Positions 27,001-39,100 of a DNA stretch of 64,000 nucleotides are shown one piece after another. Under the pieces are notes generated by a model. It ran no database searches. It was not told where the DNA came from and saw only the letters and a list, made by a program, of their open reading frames with translations. A program made the position numbers and the translations under genes. Source of the DNA: Patagioenas fasciata (Eukaryota > Chordata > Aves > Columbiformes > Columbidae); the NCBI RefSeq assembly GCF_037038585.1, contig NC_092523.1, positions 47,013,501-47,077,500 on the forward strand, written 5' to 3'. Each line of letters begins with the position of its first letter. Within the stretch, counting starts at the first letter, position 1.

Positions 27001-29232
27001 TGTGGTACATCAACGCTGGGCAACAACCCCCTGTCAGGGCTTAAGTGAGGAAGTCTTCTCTTGCCAGAAAGAAAACACGGACAACCTTTTTGCAGTGGTG
27101 AGACTATTTTTTTTTTCTGCAGCGTTAAGACCAATGAGCAACAAACTCTTGCAAGTTTAAGCATCCCTCTATTAAAAAAAAGGGCAGTCAGACATTGACA
27201 GGTGAAGAGGGCTTCCAAATCTCCAGAGCTAATGCCCACATCTCTGTTGATGCTCCGCACAGACCCAGAATAGCCACCAAGGAGGGTGACTACGCTGAAT
27301 TGCCTTCAGGACCTCATAGACATGGCAGGGAATTGTGGCAGGATGGGTGACGCTTGACTCCTCAGATGTTCAGAGGAGAACCATGACCAGCCATGGCAGA
27401 GCAGTGCCACCACCGGAAGTAGTGCTGGAACGGTCCCCTGACACATCCACAGAGACAGAGGGAGGTCTCCTTTCCTCCTCCCTCTGACAGCCAGAAAAGG
27501 CAGCTTCAAATTCAGCCACAGGTCCCAGGCCTGAGAGATGCTGGGTAAAGTCCAAGCCAACAAGGGAACATAAATTTGTGTGTCAGGGTTGGGCCTGGAA
27601 CCAAGCTTCGGTCTCAAAACCTGTTTGAGGAACACAAGCCCTTCTGCTTCAGCTTGAGCAGTCACTGACGCATCAGATGCTGCTGGTCCCCAAACTCAGA
27701 GGGAAAAGCCACGTAGAACAGCCACTGCACCACTCATGCTCAGAGACTGGTTCATCTGGCTTTTAACATCCACCTCTTACTTCGGTGAGCCTATCACAAC
27801 TCTCACTTCTCAGTTTGTCACAACTGAAACCAGAAGACCTGTTTTCTTTCCTGCATACCTAACGCAGCATCTACAGAAACATTTGACAGAGAAGCAGCAG
27901 CTTTAGCTTTGTGTTTCACTGCTGCAAGGACCCAGCAGGACCATACGCTCAACCATGCCAAGTTCACGGGCCATTCGTGCCTGCTTTTCCTTCAGCCAAG
28001 ATACAGCTCATTTTTATGAGGATGCTGGAGAACAAAGTGTTTTCCAAGAGGACCTAATCTCCTCAGGAAGTAAACATCACGTCATCATCACTCAATTGCA
28101 GCCTGGCTATGAGAAGCAACTATAAAAAACTGCATTACATGGTTTTACACCTAATGCATCTTAATATCTTCAAGGTAAAAGAATGCACAAGCAAAAGGTT
28201 GAGTTCCTTAAGCATCCCTGGGAATAGAGACTCTGCATCTTCCCTTGGCTACTACCATATCTTCACCAGGCAAATTCTGAACCACGAAATATTTTTATTA
28301 TTTGTACATAAAATAGATAACACTTTCATAACACCATGATATAAAACACTGGGCCCTGCTAAGCAGCATCAACCATTAGCTGGCTGAGAAAAAAAAATAA
28401 CACTTCTTCTGTTTTTCCCCTACGTTAATGGGTATCAATGGCTGAGCACTAAACAGAGAATGATATAACGGCTTAAGAGAAATAAATTACCCTCTTTTCC
28501 CTCTCACATAAGACAATGTCCCTCAGGACTGCTTCTTCCCATTTATGAGCTTGGTGCCTTGAAGTCTAGGAAGGCTCAATGCAACATATGGCAGAGTCCG
28601 TCAGCACAAGTTAAATGCCTGCCTCAGATGCCATAAACTCCAGACCACGGCTTCCAGTACCCCTCCTCGCCTACCAGCCCGGCCATGCATTTTACCACAT
28701 TGTCTCCTCTTGCCAATACAGATTTCACAAATCTTGTTAGCACCCAACAAAAGCAGCTAGACAAAACCAAAAATGTGCTGGGCCGAGAGGAACAACATCA
28801 TAAATGATGTGTCATTTGAGGGGGAAAAATGGCTTCACTGAGCAGATCTATGAACATATGCATATTCATTATACACAAATCCAGTACTTACCGTGCACAA
28901 ATACAGTCATTAAAAAAAAAATAAAAATAGAAAACGCTAAAAAAAAAATCAGGAAAAAATAAAGCCGAAGAGTCAGGCCGTCGGTTGCAGCCCCGGGGGG
29001 GAATAGCCGCGGGGTCCGGGCTGCGGAGTGACAGCGGGCAAGGCCCCCCCGCCAGCCTGCGCCCCGCCAGCCCCAGCGCGGCCCCGTCACCTCTCCCCGC
29101 GCCCAAACGCCTCCCCAACCCCTCAGGGCCTCGCAATACCCCCAACCCTCCTGGGCCTCGGCTCCACTTCACCCCCCCCCCCCCAACAGCCCCAACCACC
29201 GCATCCCCCCCTCCCGCCCAGCGCCTCCTCAC

Positions 29233-29303
29233 CTGGGTGGGCAGCAGGAGCTCTCCCTCCTCGGCTTGCCACAGCTCCACCACGCCGGGGATGGGCTCAA
29301 TGG
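29233..29303 (-). CDS. TMEM131L: TMEM131L coding exon 2
   Basis: This 71-nt exon is spliced in at phase 1 and ends at a codon boundary. With the last base of exon 1 it reads [18 protein letters not shown] followed by LLLPTQ, which is nearly identical to the human TMEM131L segment. The acceptor is CCCGCAG|CC and the donor CCCAG|GTGAGG, both close to consensus. It encodes the start of the luminal region after signal peptide cleavage. Intron 1 is only 333 nt and intron 2 about 7.4 kb. The exon lies inside the CpG island, so the high GC content here comes from the promoter. Long open frames run through it on both strands and are compositional artefacts. Confidence 0.95.
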
Positions 29304-29636
29304 CTGCGGGGGCAGAGAGAGAGAAACCGCGGATGGGCCGGTGGCGCTCGCAGGGGCCGCAGCCCGCAGGCGGCGGCAGCCCGGGGCTCCCCGAGCTGGG
29401 GCAGGCCCGCAGCGAGGCGGCTGACAGCAGGGCACGGCGGGGGCATGAGGGGACGCCAGGCCGGAAGAAAGGGCAGAGATGTGAGCCACGTCCCGGCTCC
29501 CTTTGTGTCCCCGGGCTGCCACCGCGGCAGCCGCCCCAGGGACGACGGCGGGGGCGGCGGCCCCGCTCGCACACCCGGAGCGGGCAGCGGCGGCACCGCC
29601 GCTCCCTCCCCTGTCCCGCCCCGGCGGCGCCCTCAC
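29304..29636 (-). other. TMEM131L: TMEM131L intron 1 (short, GC-rich)
   Basis: This 333-nt GC-rich intron lies wholly within the CpG island. It has a GTGAGG donor and a CCCGCAG acceptor, and it splits an Ala codon (G|CC). A CCGGAA ETS-like motif lies at 29461-29466 on the plus strand. Open frames through it on both strands come from base composition. Confidence 0.9.
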
Positions 29637-29760
29637 CTTGTCCCTGCGCCTCCCCGGGCCGAAAGCAAGGCAGGAGGACGTGGAAGACGCCCAGCAGGAG
29701 GTTCATGGCCGCGGCCGCGCGGCAGTAGCCGCTCTGCTGCGGGAAGCGCAGCCCCGCCAT
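29637..29760 (-). CDS. TMEM131L: TMEM131L coding exon 1 (start codon and signal peptide)
   Basis: This exon encodes the first 41 residues of transmembrane protein 131-like plus one base of codon 42. The ATG (CAT at 29758-29760) has G at -3 and +4. The peptide starts [13 protein letters not shown] and has a hydrophobic core at about residues 19-33 ([15 protein letters not shown]), a typical ER-targeting signal, followed by RPGEAQGQ. I recognise it from the human protein, which shares the MAGLR start, NLLLGVF core and AQGQAIEP junction. The exon ends at a strong donor (CAAG|GTGAGG) and joins exon 2 in phase 1, making an Ala codon across the junction. A second in-frame ATG lies at codon 19 (29704-29706), right before the hydrophobic core. 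I chose the upstream start because its peptide matches the human N-terminus. The family carries N-terminal PapD-like domains in the ER lumen; TMEM131L is reported to lower Wnt signalling by promoting LRP6 degradation. Those domains are encoded outside this window. Confidence 0.95.
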
Positions 29761-30105
29761 GCCGTGCCGCGCCGTGCTGCGGCTGGGCGGGGGTGGCACG
29801 GGGGCGGGGCCACCGGAGCCGCGGGCACCGCCCACCGCCACGCCGCGCGGCTGCGCGCCGCCACGCCCCACCCTCGGCCACGCCCCCCTCCACCCGCGGG
29901 GAGCGCCGAGCACATGGCGTGCTGCCAGGCGGGACCGTACTCCCCCTCCCCCCAAAAAAACACCCTCCACCAAAGCAAGAGAGAAACGCAAGAGGCGCGG
30001 GGGGGGCGCGGGGCGCGTTGGCGAAAAATAATGCCAAATCGATTTTATTACCGTGTTGGCGCATGGTTTGCGGCGGGACCGACAGCTCCCCTCCGTCCTG
30101 CGGGG

Positions 30106-33100
30106 TGTCATGGGGTCAGGGCTCTGGTGCCCCCCATTACTTTTCGGAAAAAAGCATTAAAAGAGTGAGCGAAGGAAGAAAAGCAGGAGGCAGCGCGAAG
30201 GGGGAGGGGAGAACACAGAGAGAGAGAAGGTGGGGAGAGGGAAAAAAAAATAGCTCCAATCTGGTGACCTTTTTGCAGATGTTCTTTAGAGAAGATGCTG
30301 CCAAAGCGAACGGCGGGTGTAAGGTTTGGAAAATAAATGGGCAGTGGGGTGTATTTGCCTTGGTATTCCTTGAATGCTTAGCAGCGCTGTGTGTTGGAGG
30401 GTGACTGCTGCCGGTCTGATCCGTTTTGTGTTTAAGTAACTGTTGCGGTGCCTAAAGCTTTCCGATGGGTCTCCAGCGTAGAACAGAGCCCAGCAATTGC
30501 ATATGCTGGTCATGCGGTTTTAATGTGTCTCACACGCCCTTCTAATCATATTTTAAAGCACTTGTCCTTTTTGCTCAAAAAAATAAACCCTCAAATGCTT
30601 AAATTACGGGAAAAACAGTTGTTAAACTAGTTCTGCAAACCCTAAGGAAAAAAGAAAGCAAATAACTCTGCTAACGAGGTTTGTACAACCCCAAAACTGC
30701 ATCTGGTTCTCTCCCTACTGATCACACATAGTAACTCACATAAACAATGGAAACATGGTGCTTACTCACCAAAGGCTCATAAATAAAGCCAGACAAATGA
30801 CAAAACCCATTTTCAGCCCCGGACTGAGACAACATGAGACCTTTTGAGACCTCGATCCCCCTGAGCAGCAGGACAGCTACGCAATGCCCTCTCCACTTAG
30901 TGGTCGTAAAAGCTTTTCCCCGCCAGAGGCTGCCCAGGTTTGACTGAGCAGCCGGGGTGAGGGCAGGTCTGAGTGCAGGGAGCACATTTCCCTAAAGGAG
31001 AAGACTTTGGCATTCGCTGATGTTGCACAGTGGCCGACATATGGCAATGCAGCCTTGTCTCCTGCCCACATCCTGCTCTCAATTTCTTCTCTTCCCCCTG
31101 CTTTTTTCTGCTCTCTGCCTGTTGGAGGAGTCTTTTGTTTTCCACCCTGCCCCTCTGCATCTTTAACTGTGTTGCCTGTGTTTCCCCACAGTCAGGCAGA
31201 GGAATGACTGCCCCGGATGTGTGGGTGCAACCCCACGGCCTGTGTCCCTGAGCACCCCAGACCTTGCAGAGACCAGCACCCTTTAAAATGGGAAGGGTTG
31301 GATGTTTATGTGCCAGAAAATGTGCAGCAACTCTTGGACAGATGCTTGAATGGATGCTCTAGAGACAAGGAAGGTTATAATGGCACAAGCTTTATATAAC
31401 AACCCCAGCTCGGGGCTGCATATCACGATGAACACGTGCATTCAGTAGGGATCTGTTCCCACCACTTTTGCAGCTGGTCTCAGTTAGAGCCATAGACTGG
31501 CATTATTTAAAATTGTTAACTTTTTCTTGCTGAGTTTTTAAAAAAACATATCAGCACAAGCTGATGATTTTGCCCATCTGAGTCTGAAAGTCAACTGCAT
31601 TTTTAATGTCTGCAGAAAGTGGCCTGGCTGGCAGCAGCTCAATATTTAGAAGAAAACTCTCCTAGATAGTCTTGAGACTGGTTTAGCTAAACAGGTTTTT
31701 GAAACATTAGGTGACAGAGGTGTCCTGAGCCACAGTCCAGGCTGGGACCAGGCTCCCCTGGGAGACACTTCCCTCATGAAAAGCAAGGGACACGTTTGCA
31801 GCCTCGGAACAGGGGGCCCATGAGGCTTTCAGCAGGCTTGGTAGAGCCACACCAATTCAACAGTAGGGCTGAACACCTTGCTTTCTAGATGCTTTTTCAG
31901 ATGTGACAGGCAGGACTGGGGAGAAATCAAGGCCATGATGCAGATGTTGCGATCAGATGGGAAGATACATGTTGTATAACAGACGTCAGATGGGAGCAGG
32001 CAACCTAATTACATTCCCACTCTTGTGCCTCTGTGCAGCCCTTTACCAGCAAAATATCCCTGGGACCATTCTTCTTGTGTCAGATGAAATGAAATGCACC
32101 TGCTGCTAAATACACATAGATACTCAGGCCAGCCCCAGGACAGCCTGGAGAGCTGCCACCCACCACAGAGTGAGCACAGCAAGACAGGGCAAGGACAGTG
32201 CTGGGTGGGCAGAGCAGAAGTGAAGCAGAGGGGGAAGCTTTTCTTCCCAGAAAAGGCTCTAAGTGACTTCTGCAATCCTAAGAGCCAGCATGTGACATGC
32301 AACCCCATGCTCTGCTCACATCACCTGGGCATCCCCTCACCGGCTGGATATGCACATCGACGCCGGCACCGCCAGCTTTCCAGCTGCATCCGACCTACAT
32401 TCACTGCCTTCTCGCTGCCACAGCTTGATTTTATTTAGAGCAGCCTCGCTCCGCTAGCCTGGCTGCCGACCCGTCGGTGGGAAGGAGCTCAGTGCGCAGG
32501 ACACAGTGGGGGAGGGAAAAGGCTGCAGCGTGTCCCTGCTGGTCCCCTTCAACAGGCCACCACGGTACTCTTCCATTTCCCAGAAATTAGTGACCCATCT
32601 GGAGCCAATAGATTCACCCTGCTCAACCTGGAAAAGCAAACAACCGTTAAAGCATTTGGATGAGGAAATTGCTGGGTGACACGCTGGGAGGTGATGCATG
32701 AACCTGACATGCACAAGCCCGTGCAGCTCCCCCAGCTACCTGCAAATGTGTCAGTGCTCTTCCAAAGCTTGCAGACCTATTGACAATGCTGATTTCCAGC
32801 TAGGAAAGATTTTTTTGAAGCTATACACATACTTACTATTCATGTGAAACAAATCACTGTGCTGGCATACTCTTAAGATCTTTGACTTGTTTTTCAGTAG
32901 TAGGATGTGCTGCTGAAATATTTATTTTTGCTGTTTCCCTTAAACTTGAACTACAAGGAGAAGGAGGTGAGTTTTATCTACAGCAGCCTGGAGATACTGC
33001 TGCAAATCATAAAGCACACAGCAATTAATCCAGCCCTAAATACCATTACAAATCCCCATTACTTTCAGCAGGGGAATAGCTACTTGCCTTTCAAAAAGAC

Positions 33101-36100
33101 ATGACACTTTATGGAAACACTAGACAAAATTAATTTCTGGGAGAACTGAGCCCAGCAGAAGCCTTTCTAGTTGAAGTACGCGATCATTTTATTTGCAGCT
33201 ACATATTGCATGATATGTGATTAATGCTCAAAATAAGTATACTGGTCCACTATTTAAAGTCTTCCATTAGGTGCGGTTTGAGAGATGGTATGTGCTGAAA
33301 GTGACATATTAAAAAAAAAAAAGCCCCAGGGAGGTGGTCAGCCAGCTCTGGAGTATTATCTTCTCTTTGCCATCCCCAGCTGGGAAATCAGCAATGATAA
33401 GCCCTGTTGGCATTGTCTGAAATATGCCTGTCCTGGGGTCTCTAGCAGCCTCCAGCAGAATCCAGGGCCTCTTCTTGCCCTCCCTGGCTGCCTTCCTCCT
33501 TCCCTCCCTCACCAGGCTCCACTTTATCGCCCCATGGCTGTACATCCCCACACCCACCCCACACACCCAGGGCTGGCCCTATCAGCAAGTGCAGCAATGG
33601 CCAGTCCCCCCTGATAAAGCCACAAATTCCAAAGAGAGATCGAGGTGTGATATCGCCTTCACTCAGGTCATCTCCTCACACAGCTAGCTCATTCTTCAGA
33701 GGGGCATCATGTCCCCAGAGACAGGTGACCAGAAAAATCACCAGGGGCTTGATCCCAGCCAAGGAAAGCTGAGTCTCACCGACCTCTGCCATGGGGCTTA
33801 TATACTCCCCAAAGACCAGCTCCTGGGTGAGTGCACAGGGAAGGACCAAAAAAAGAGAAAAAGAGGACCTGGCAGGGCACAGCCATAAATTTCTGTGCTC
33901 AGTTCCCTGTGTGACAACTGAAGAGAAGCAGCCTTCCCTTTTCTCCCTGGTGTTTGCCCAGCTCGCTTGCTTAGCCTGCCAGCTTTCTGGGAGCAGAGAC
34001 TCTCCTGCCATCCCAGTGTTTGTGTAACTCCCGGCAGAGCAGGGCCACAATCTCCGTCAGGGTGCCTCCGCATCATTAGAATAATAAAACAATACAGGAA
34101 CAAGAGATTCTCTCTTCCTTCTGGTGACAATTACTGTCGTGCGTCTCTCCTCCTTCCTCGCGTCCCCAGCAAAGATTTTTAGCGAAGACAGTGCAACACT
34201 TACTGGGCTGAGCCTAATTCTTTTAAAGACTAATTCAGCCTGATAAGAGCGCCCAGGACAAAGCCTGCCCTGGCAGAGTAAGTACAAATTGTTTCTAAAA
34301 CCTCATGCTGGCAGAATTTTTGCAATTAATGACCGGTTGTCACTGTTGGAGCTCATCAGGGAGGAATCACTCTCGTCTGATGCGCCCGATCTGGATCAGC
34401 AGCCCATCGCCTGTTAGAGGAAGGAAAAGCGAACAGGCAGCGCAGCAGTGCCCCAGTAAGCTGTTAATGACACCGTACTCATTACCATGGATGACAAAAA
34501 TTGCACTCTTGTTTCTAAGCAGAATTTTTGCCAGCTTGCTTTGACTTTCTGGGCTGTGATTAAACACAGCCAGAAAAATCGGGTACTTACCTGGCCTACT
34601 TTTTTTCATTTCTCCCCTTCTTATGCATTTTTCATTGGAAAAAGTCTGCACAGTAAAACAAACATCTATATGATCACATACAAGACTTGATGAATGCAGG
34701 ACAATAGTAAATTGTTTTAATATTGCAGCTTATGAAAGACTGAGAAAAAATAATATGGTTAGGCAATCTATTCAAAAAGAGCCACTTGCTCTGGAATCTC
34801 CAATAAGAAAACAGTGTATATAGAATATATCTCTATCCCAAACTTCTCTGTGTACCTAAGAAGAAAGGATAGAGAATTATTTTATTTTCAGAAGCAATGT
34901 TACCATTGCGGTATCAATCAAATGCTAGGTAATTCAAAAAATATGCTGACACGCTTTGTCCTTTCCTTGCCCTGCTCTGCCTACATTTTTTAGCACATAC
35001 AGTGCATCCACTTGAAAGCATGGTGGATCCTTGCACGCAGCAGGATTTTGCAGTCTCCTGCGGGACCCACCATGTTACAATAGCGTTCAAAGCTTTATAA
35101 GCTTCATTTAGTTTCAGCAAGCCTGTTGGAGCATTGTCTGTGCTTAAAGAGGCATTTAAAACTAAAGCAAAGCTTTGAAAGCTTCAGAGACAATGACGCT
35201 GGACTCCCTAAACCCATGAGTTCACTGCACAGTTTGAAGTGATGGCATCATGTAGAAAACATGACACGCTGCTCTGGGAGCCCTGCGGTACCTAGGCGCG
35301 AGAGACGGGGGGAGCAGCAAATCGAGGGCACGCGCTGAGTTTCTCTCGCTGAGGGTCACGTCTGTACCGAAGAGAAGAAAATCATACTGAATTTTTCCCT
35401 GCACTTTAGATTTGTACCCATGCATATTTATTCTCCCATGCTGGAATAATTTCTAAGCCATTGCTATGTGCATTTCTAAGCTGTTACAAATAAAAGAAAA
35501 CAACCCCCGAAGCACACACAATAAAACAAGCGGCAATGCAGCAGCCGTGCCATGAGGAGGTGTCTGGCTTCTGTAACTCCTCCATCCTGCAGCACCGCAC
35601 TGGTGTCTGTGGTTTGCACATCCCTGGCCTAAGCGAAAGGCAGCATTTAACACAGAACTGCGCTGTCTATAAGCTGAGGGAAATAACTGCAAAACAGGCG
35701 TCAGTAAAGCTGCACTTTCCTGAAAGGCACTCATTTTTCAACATACAACCCTGCCTGTCACTATTTCTAGGCAAGGGGACGTCATTTATATAACCATGGT
35801 AATAAACTGCACCAATAACAACTCAAGGCGAGAGGAAAACATCCCCTTGACTCCCTTGACGTCCACTCTACCCATGCCAACTTGCTCGGGCTGTGAAGGT
35901 CACATGCGCCTTTGGGCCACAGGAGCACAAAGTCCCCACTCTCACCTCACAGGATTTCCCCAGCGAAACCTCTGGTGCTCAGCCGCGGGAAGCACCCTCT
36001 AGGCCACTTCAGACGGCAGCAAGAAGGATGAGCAGAGGGAAGCCCACACAAAAATAGGAATCATCCATAGCACCTTATAGACCAAATCAGCTTACATGAT

Positions 36101-39100
36101 GCCCATAAGCAGGTCGAAAGGACGGTCCATAGCAAATGGGCATAATAAATACCAGCCTTGCGAGAAGCCAGCAGTCCTGAGTGGATTTAGAAATAAAACA
36201 GTAAAATAGGATGCCACAGGATGACAAACACTGTCAATAAAAGCTGGGCAAACCCCAGTGCCAAGGCACGCTTGGAGAGCCACGTCTGTCTCACGGGCTG
36301 CATCTCATTTGTAGGACCATGGTATTTCATCAGGCGCAGCTGCAGGCAGAGCTTGATGGAGCGGAAAAAGAGACAGCGTGAGCCATGGCAGAGTTACCAT
36401 GTGGTTGAATTTTCAACTTCAGTAGCTGTAGAAGGTTTTAATCGGGGTAAGATGTAGTTTTACTTAACATCAGTCCAGTGGAGCTATTTTTCTCTGCAAC
36501 TAAAAATAAGGAAAATAAACCAGTTGGAGGCAGATAATGGGCATGGGAAATTTTAGACCAAAGGGTTAAAGCCTGGTAAAGGTGTAAAGCAGCCAGAATC
36601 AGTTTAATAGTGCAGTATGTCAGAAAAATCCTCAGCTGTCAAGGATGCAGCCATCCCACATTTATATGTAGATACATTTGAGGGAGAAGGATGCACTGAT
36701 GACATCAAAAAAACACAGCACAAAAATAAGGAAGATTTTAAAATGCATCTGAATTGGAAAAACTACTGTTAAAAGCTTACTTAAACACAGTAAAATATTG
36801 CTGTAGGTCTTTTTTGAACTCCTGAAATGCTACTATAACAAAAATAAACATGCCGATAAAATGTTGAAGAACAGCAATGCCAAACTCTCAGAGAAGTGAA
36901 TGAAGGATTTGCCCAAGCCGAGCTTCAGGCCTGGCTCCAGAGCTGACTTTGCAGCCCAGGATCTGATGTTAATGGGTCACAGATGTTCTTCTGTTAGAGA
37001 AAGAAGCTGAATGTGTTTATTTCTTTTGTGGTACAGGCCAGAGGGTGGTTTGAGGAGCAACTAGAAACCTGTGAGTTGCAGTTACTTATTCAAATAACCC
37101 ATTTGAGAAAAAGATGTTGTGCAAAATTACATCCGTCCCCATCCTGCCCCCCCCACTTTTGACAGCAAGTTGAGTTTCACTTCCATCCGAAACTGACAGG
37201 GAAATTTAGGTAACTTAGAAAAACAACATAAAGTGCATAGTTTGTGAAGTACCAGGGATTTTTCATGGCGCAGCCTTAAGGCCACCTCTTTTTTACACCC
37301 ACAAATAAGCCCACGGGGGTGGCCGCTGCCTGGCTCGGTGCCAGAGCACCACAGTCCACATATGGGTGGGGGTCTCCAGCTGGGGCAGAGCTTGCTGCCC
37401 ACTGTGACAGGGCTGCTCTGCTTGCTTATTCCCAGATAACTAGCACAGCTGCAGCCACCAGTTTGTCACCGAGTGCCTTCCCGTCACCTTGCTCTTTCAG
37501 TAAATTAACTGAAGGGCTAATCCTTCTGGGAAAAGAAAAGCCAGAGTGCTACAAGAGATAAAATAAATCTGCCCCTGAAGACAAGGACTGGTATTCCAAA
37601 ATTGCCCTGACCACCCCAAAGCACTGGCATTTTATTTTACTGATGTCAGGGCTGTTTTTAATGGGGGATGAGGAGGGGCAGTGCCTTGCACCTGGGCTGT
37701 GTGGGGAGCAGTGGGTGGGTGACAGGCTGAGACAGAGCAGTACAACTCATCTGACGTGGAAGTGGGAAGGATGACGGGACCCGAACTCAACTCACAGCAT
37801 CAACAACAGTCCTTTCTGGATGCCTATACTGCATAAAGCAGTAAAATCCGAGTCAAGAGTTGAATATCTCATGACAGGCATACAGATACAGGATATTGAA
37901 GTCCTCTCCAGGGCCCTAATTCCACTACCACCAAAGTCAAATGGCACATGCAATAACAGCATGATTCTTCCACAAAATACACGACCCCTCCACCTCAATG
38001 ACCTACAACTGAGTGGCAGCCCACAGACAGCTCAGCCAAGGAAAAGTGGGGAGGTGACATCTTGTCCCAGGTCAGAAGCCACTTTACCCCTCTCACTTGA
38101 AACAGTTCGGTCTCTGGAGGAGTCTCTGCAGAAACCCTTGCCATGGGGCAGACCCCAGTGCACAGTGGGGGACAGGGAGCCCTGGGCCACCCTAGGAAAA
38201 GCCAGAAGAGCAACATTTTCTCATTCCTGTAGCCAGGGATCAGTCTAGATACTTAAGACTGTCTAATTCCCTTTCAAATGCTGCATAGGAAAGGGTTGCA
38301 GAAAAATCAGATGATTTTGGACATTTTGAAGGTGGTTTTAATTTCCCAGAAAGCAATTTTAGACTTGTTCATTTCTTTTCACGGAACATCTGCAATTCCC
38401 TGTGCCATCACTGCCTTCTGAAAATGACACTGGCACTGGTACAGCTTCCTTCCAAATAATTGCAGGTACTTTCAGTTCCTTAGGGGAGCGCATTGTTGAT
38501 GCACAGGGCTTTACCTCCCAGCACCTCTGCCCTTTCCCCAGGGATGCACCTGCATTTAGCCACCATACCAACATCCCAGGGGCTGTGACCCTTCACTCAC
38601 CAGCTGTTCCAAGCAGCACAGCACTCACAGCCGGGCAGGAAGAGGTGCAGCTCCAGCACAGAGTCTGGATGAGGATCCCATTGGCCATGGGAGCTGGGTG
38701 CCTAATTCTCCACATGCTGTGCCAAAAATATACTCTGCTGGGTGCCTGAAGTGCAGGCAGGGCTGCTTTTCCAAACTTATCCTATATGCCAGGTGATGCT
38801 CAAATGAAATGCAACTGCAGTGTTGCTCCAAAGGGCTTGATAAAACATTAAACAAATAGACCTCTGAAAACAACTCATCTATTCTAGGAGATACATCTTG
38901 GTTATTCTAATAAATTACACGCATACAGCTGAAGTCTGTTTATTTTTCAGCAAGAAATCAGAAGGTGGTTAAAGTGCAGTATTTCCTTAGGTCCTGCCAA
39001 AAACAGCCATCTGGTGGCTGGGTAAATGCAGAAGAATCAGGACTTCCTTTAGGATATTGGAAACTATTGTACAAACAGTTTACAAATAATAGATTGTGTT

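Larger units (their letters stand above)
21819..29232 (-). other. TMEM131L: TMEM131L intron 2
   Basis: This 7,414-nt intron joins exon 2 (phase 0) to exon 3 (phase 0). It starts G-rich inside the CpG island and becomes AT-rich. It contains a broken open-reading fragment (23440-23825), poly-T/poly-A tracts (23870-23883, 23988-24030, 25279-25330) and a GC-rich patch near 25.9-26.3 kb that holds an exon-like segment. I see no other gene in it. Confidence 0.85.
28975..30105. promoter_or_regulatory. TMEM131L: CpG island and promoter of TMEM131L
   Basis: CpG density and GC content rise abruptly around 28975 and fall near 30105, with AT-rich DNA on both sides. The island covers exons 1 and 2 and about 350 nt upstream of the start codon. 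GC boxes of the Sp1 type lie just upstream of the ATG (GGGCGGG at 29785-29791 and CGGGGGCGGGG around 29799-29809). I see no convincing TATA box, as usual for a dispersed CpG-island promoter. Transcription probably starts between about 29765 and 29950; the exact site cannot be read from sequence. Such islands often also fire in the other direction, but I see no plus-strand gene to the right. Confidence 0.9.

Noticed and set aside
26585-27160. Plus-strand open frame of 191 codons
   Set aside because: Low-complexity composition with no domain, overlapped by a similar-sized open frame on the other strand. Treated as chance.
28888-28925. Minus-strand GTAAGT donor after a poly-T tract in intron 2
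   Set aside because: No AG acceptor lies between the T tract and the donor, so no exon can be drawn.
28888-30404. Very long open frames on both strands in the CpG island, up to 458 codons
   Set aside because: They run through known TMEM131L exons, introns and promoter in several frames at once. High GC lowers stop frequency, and the translations are Ala/Gly/Pro/Arg-rich with no recognisable domain.
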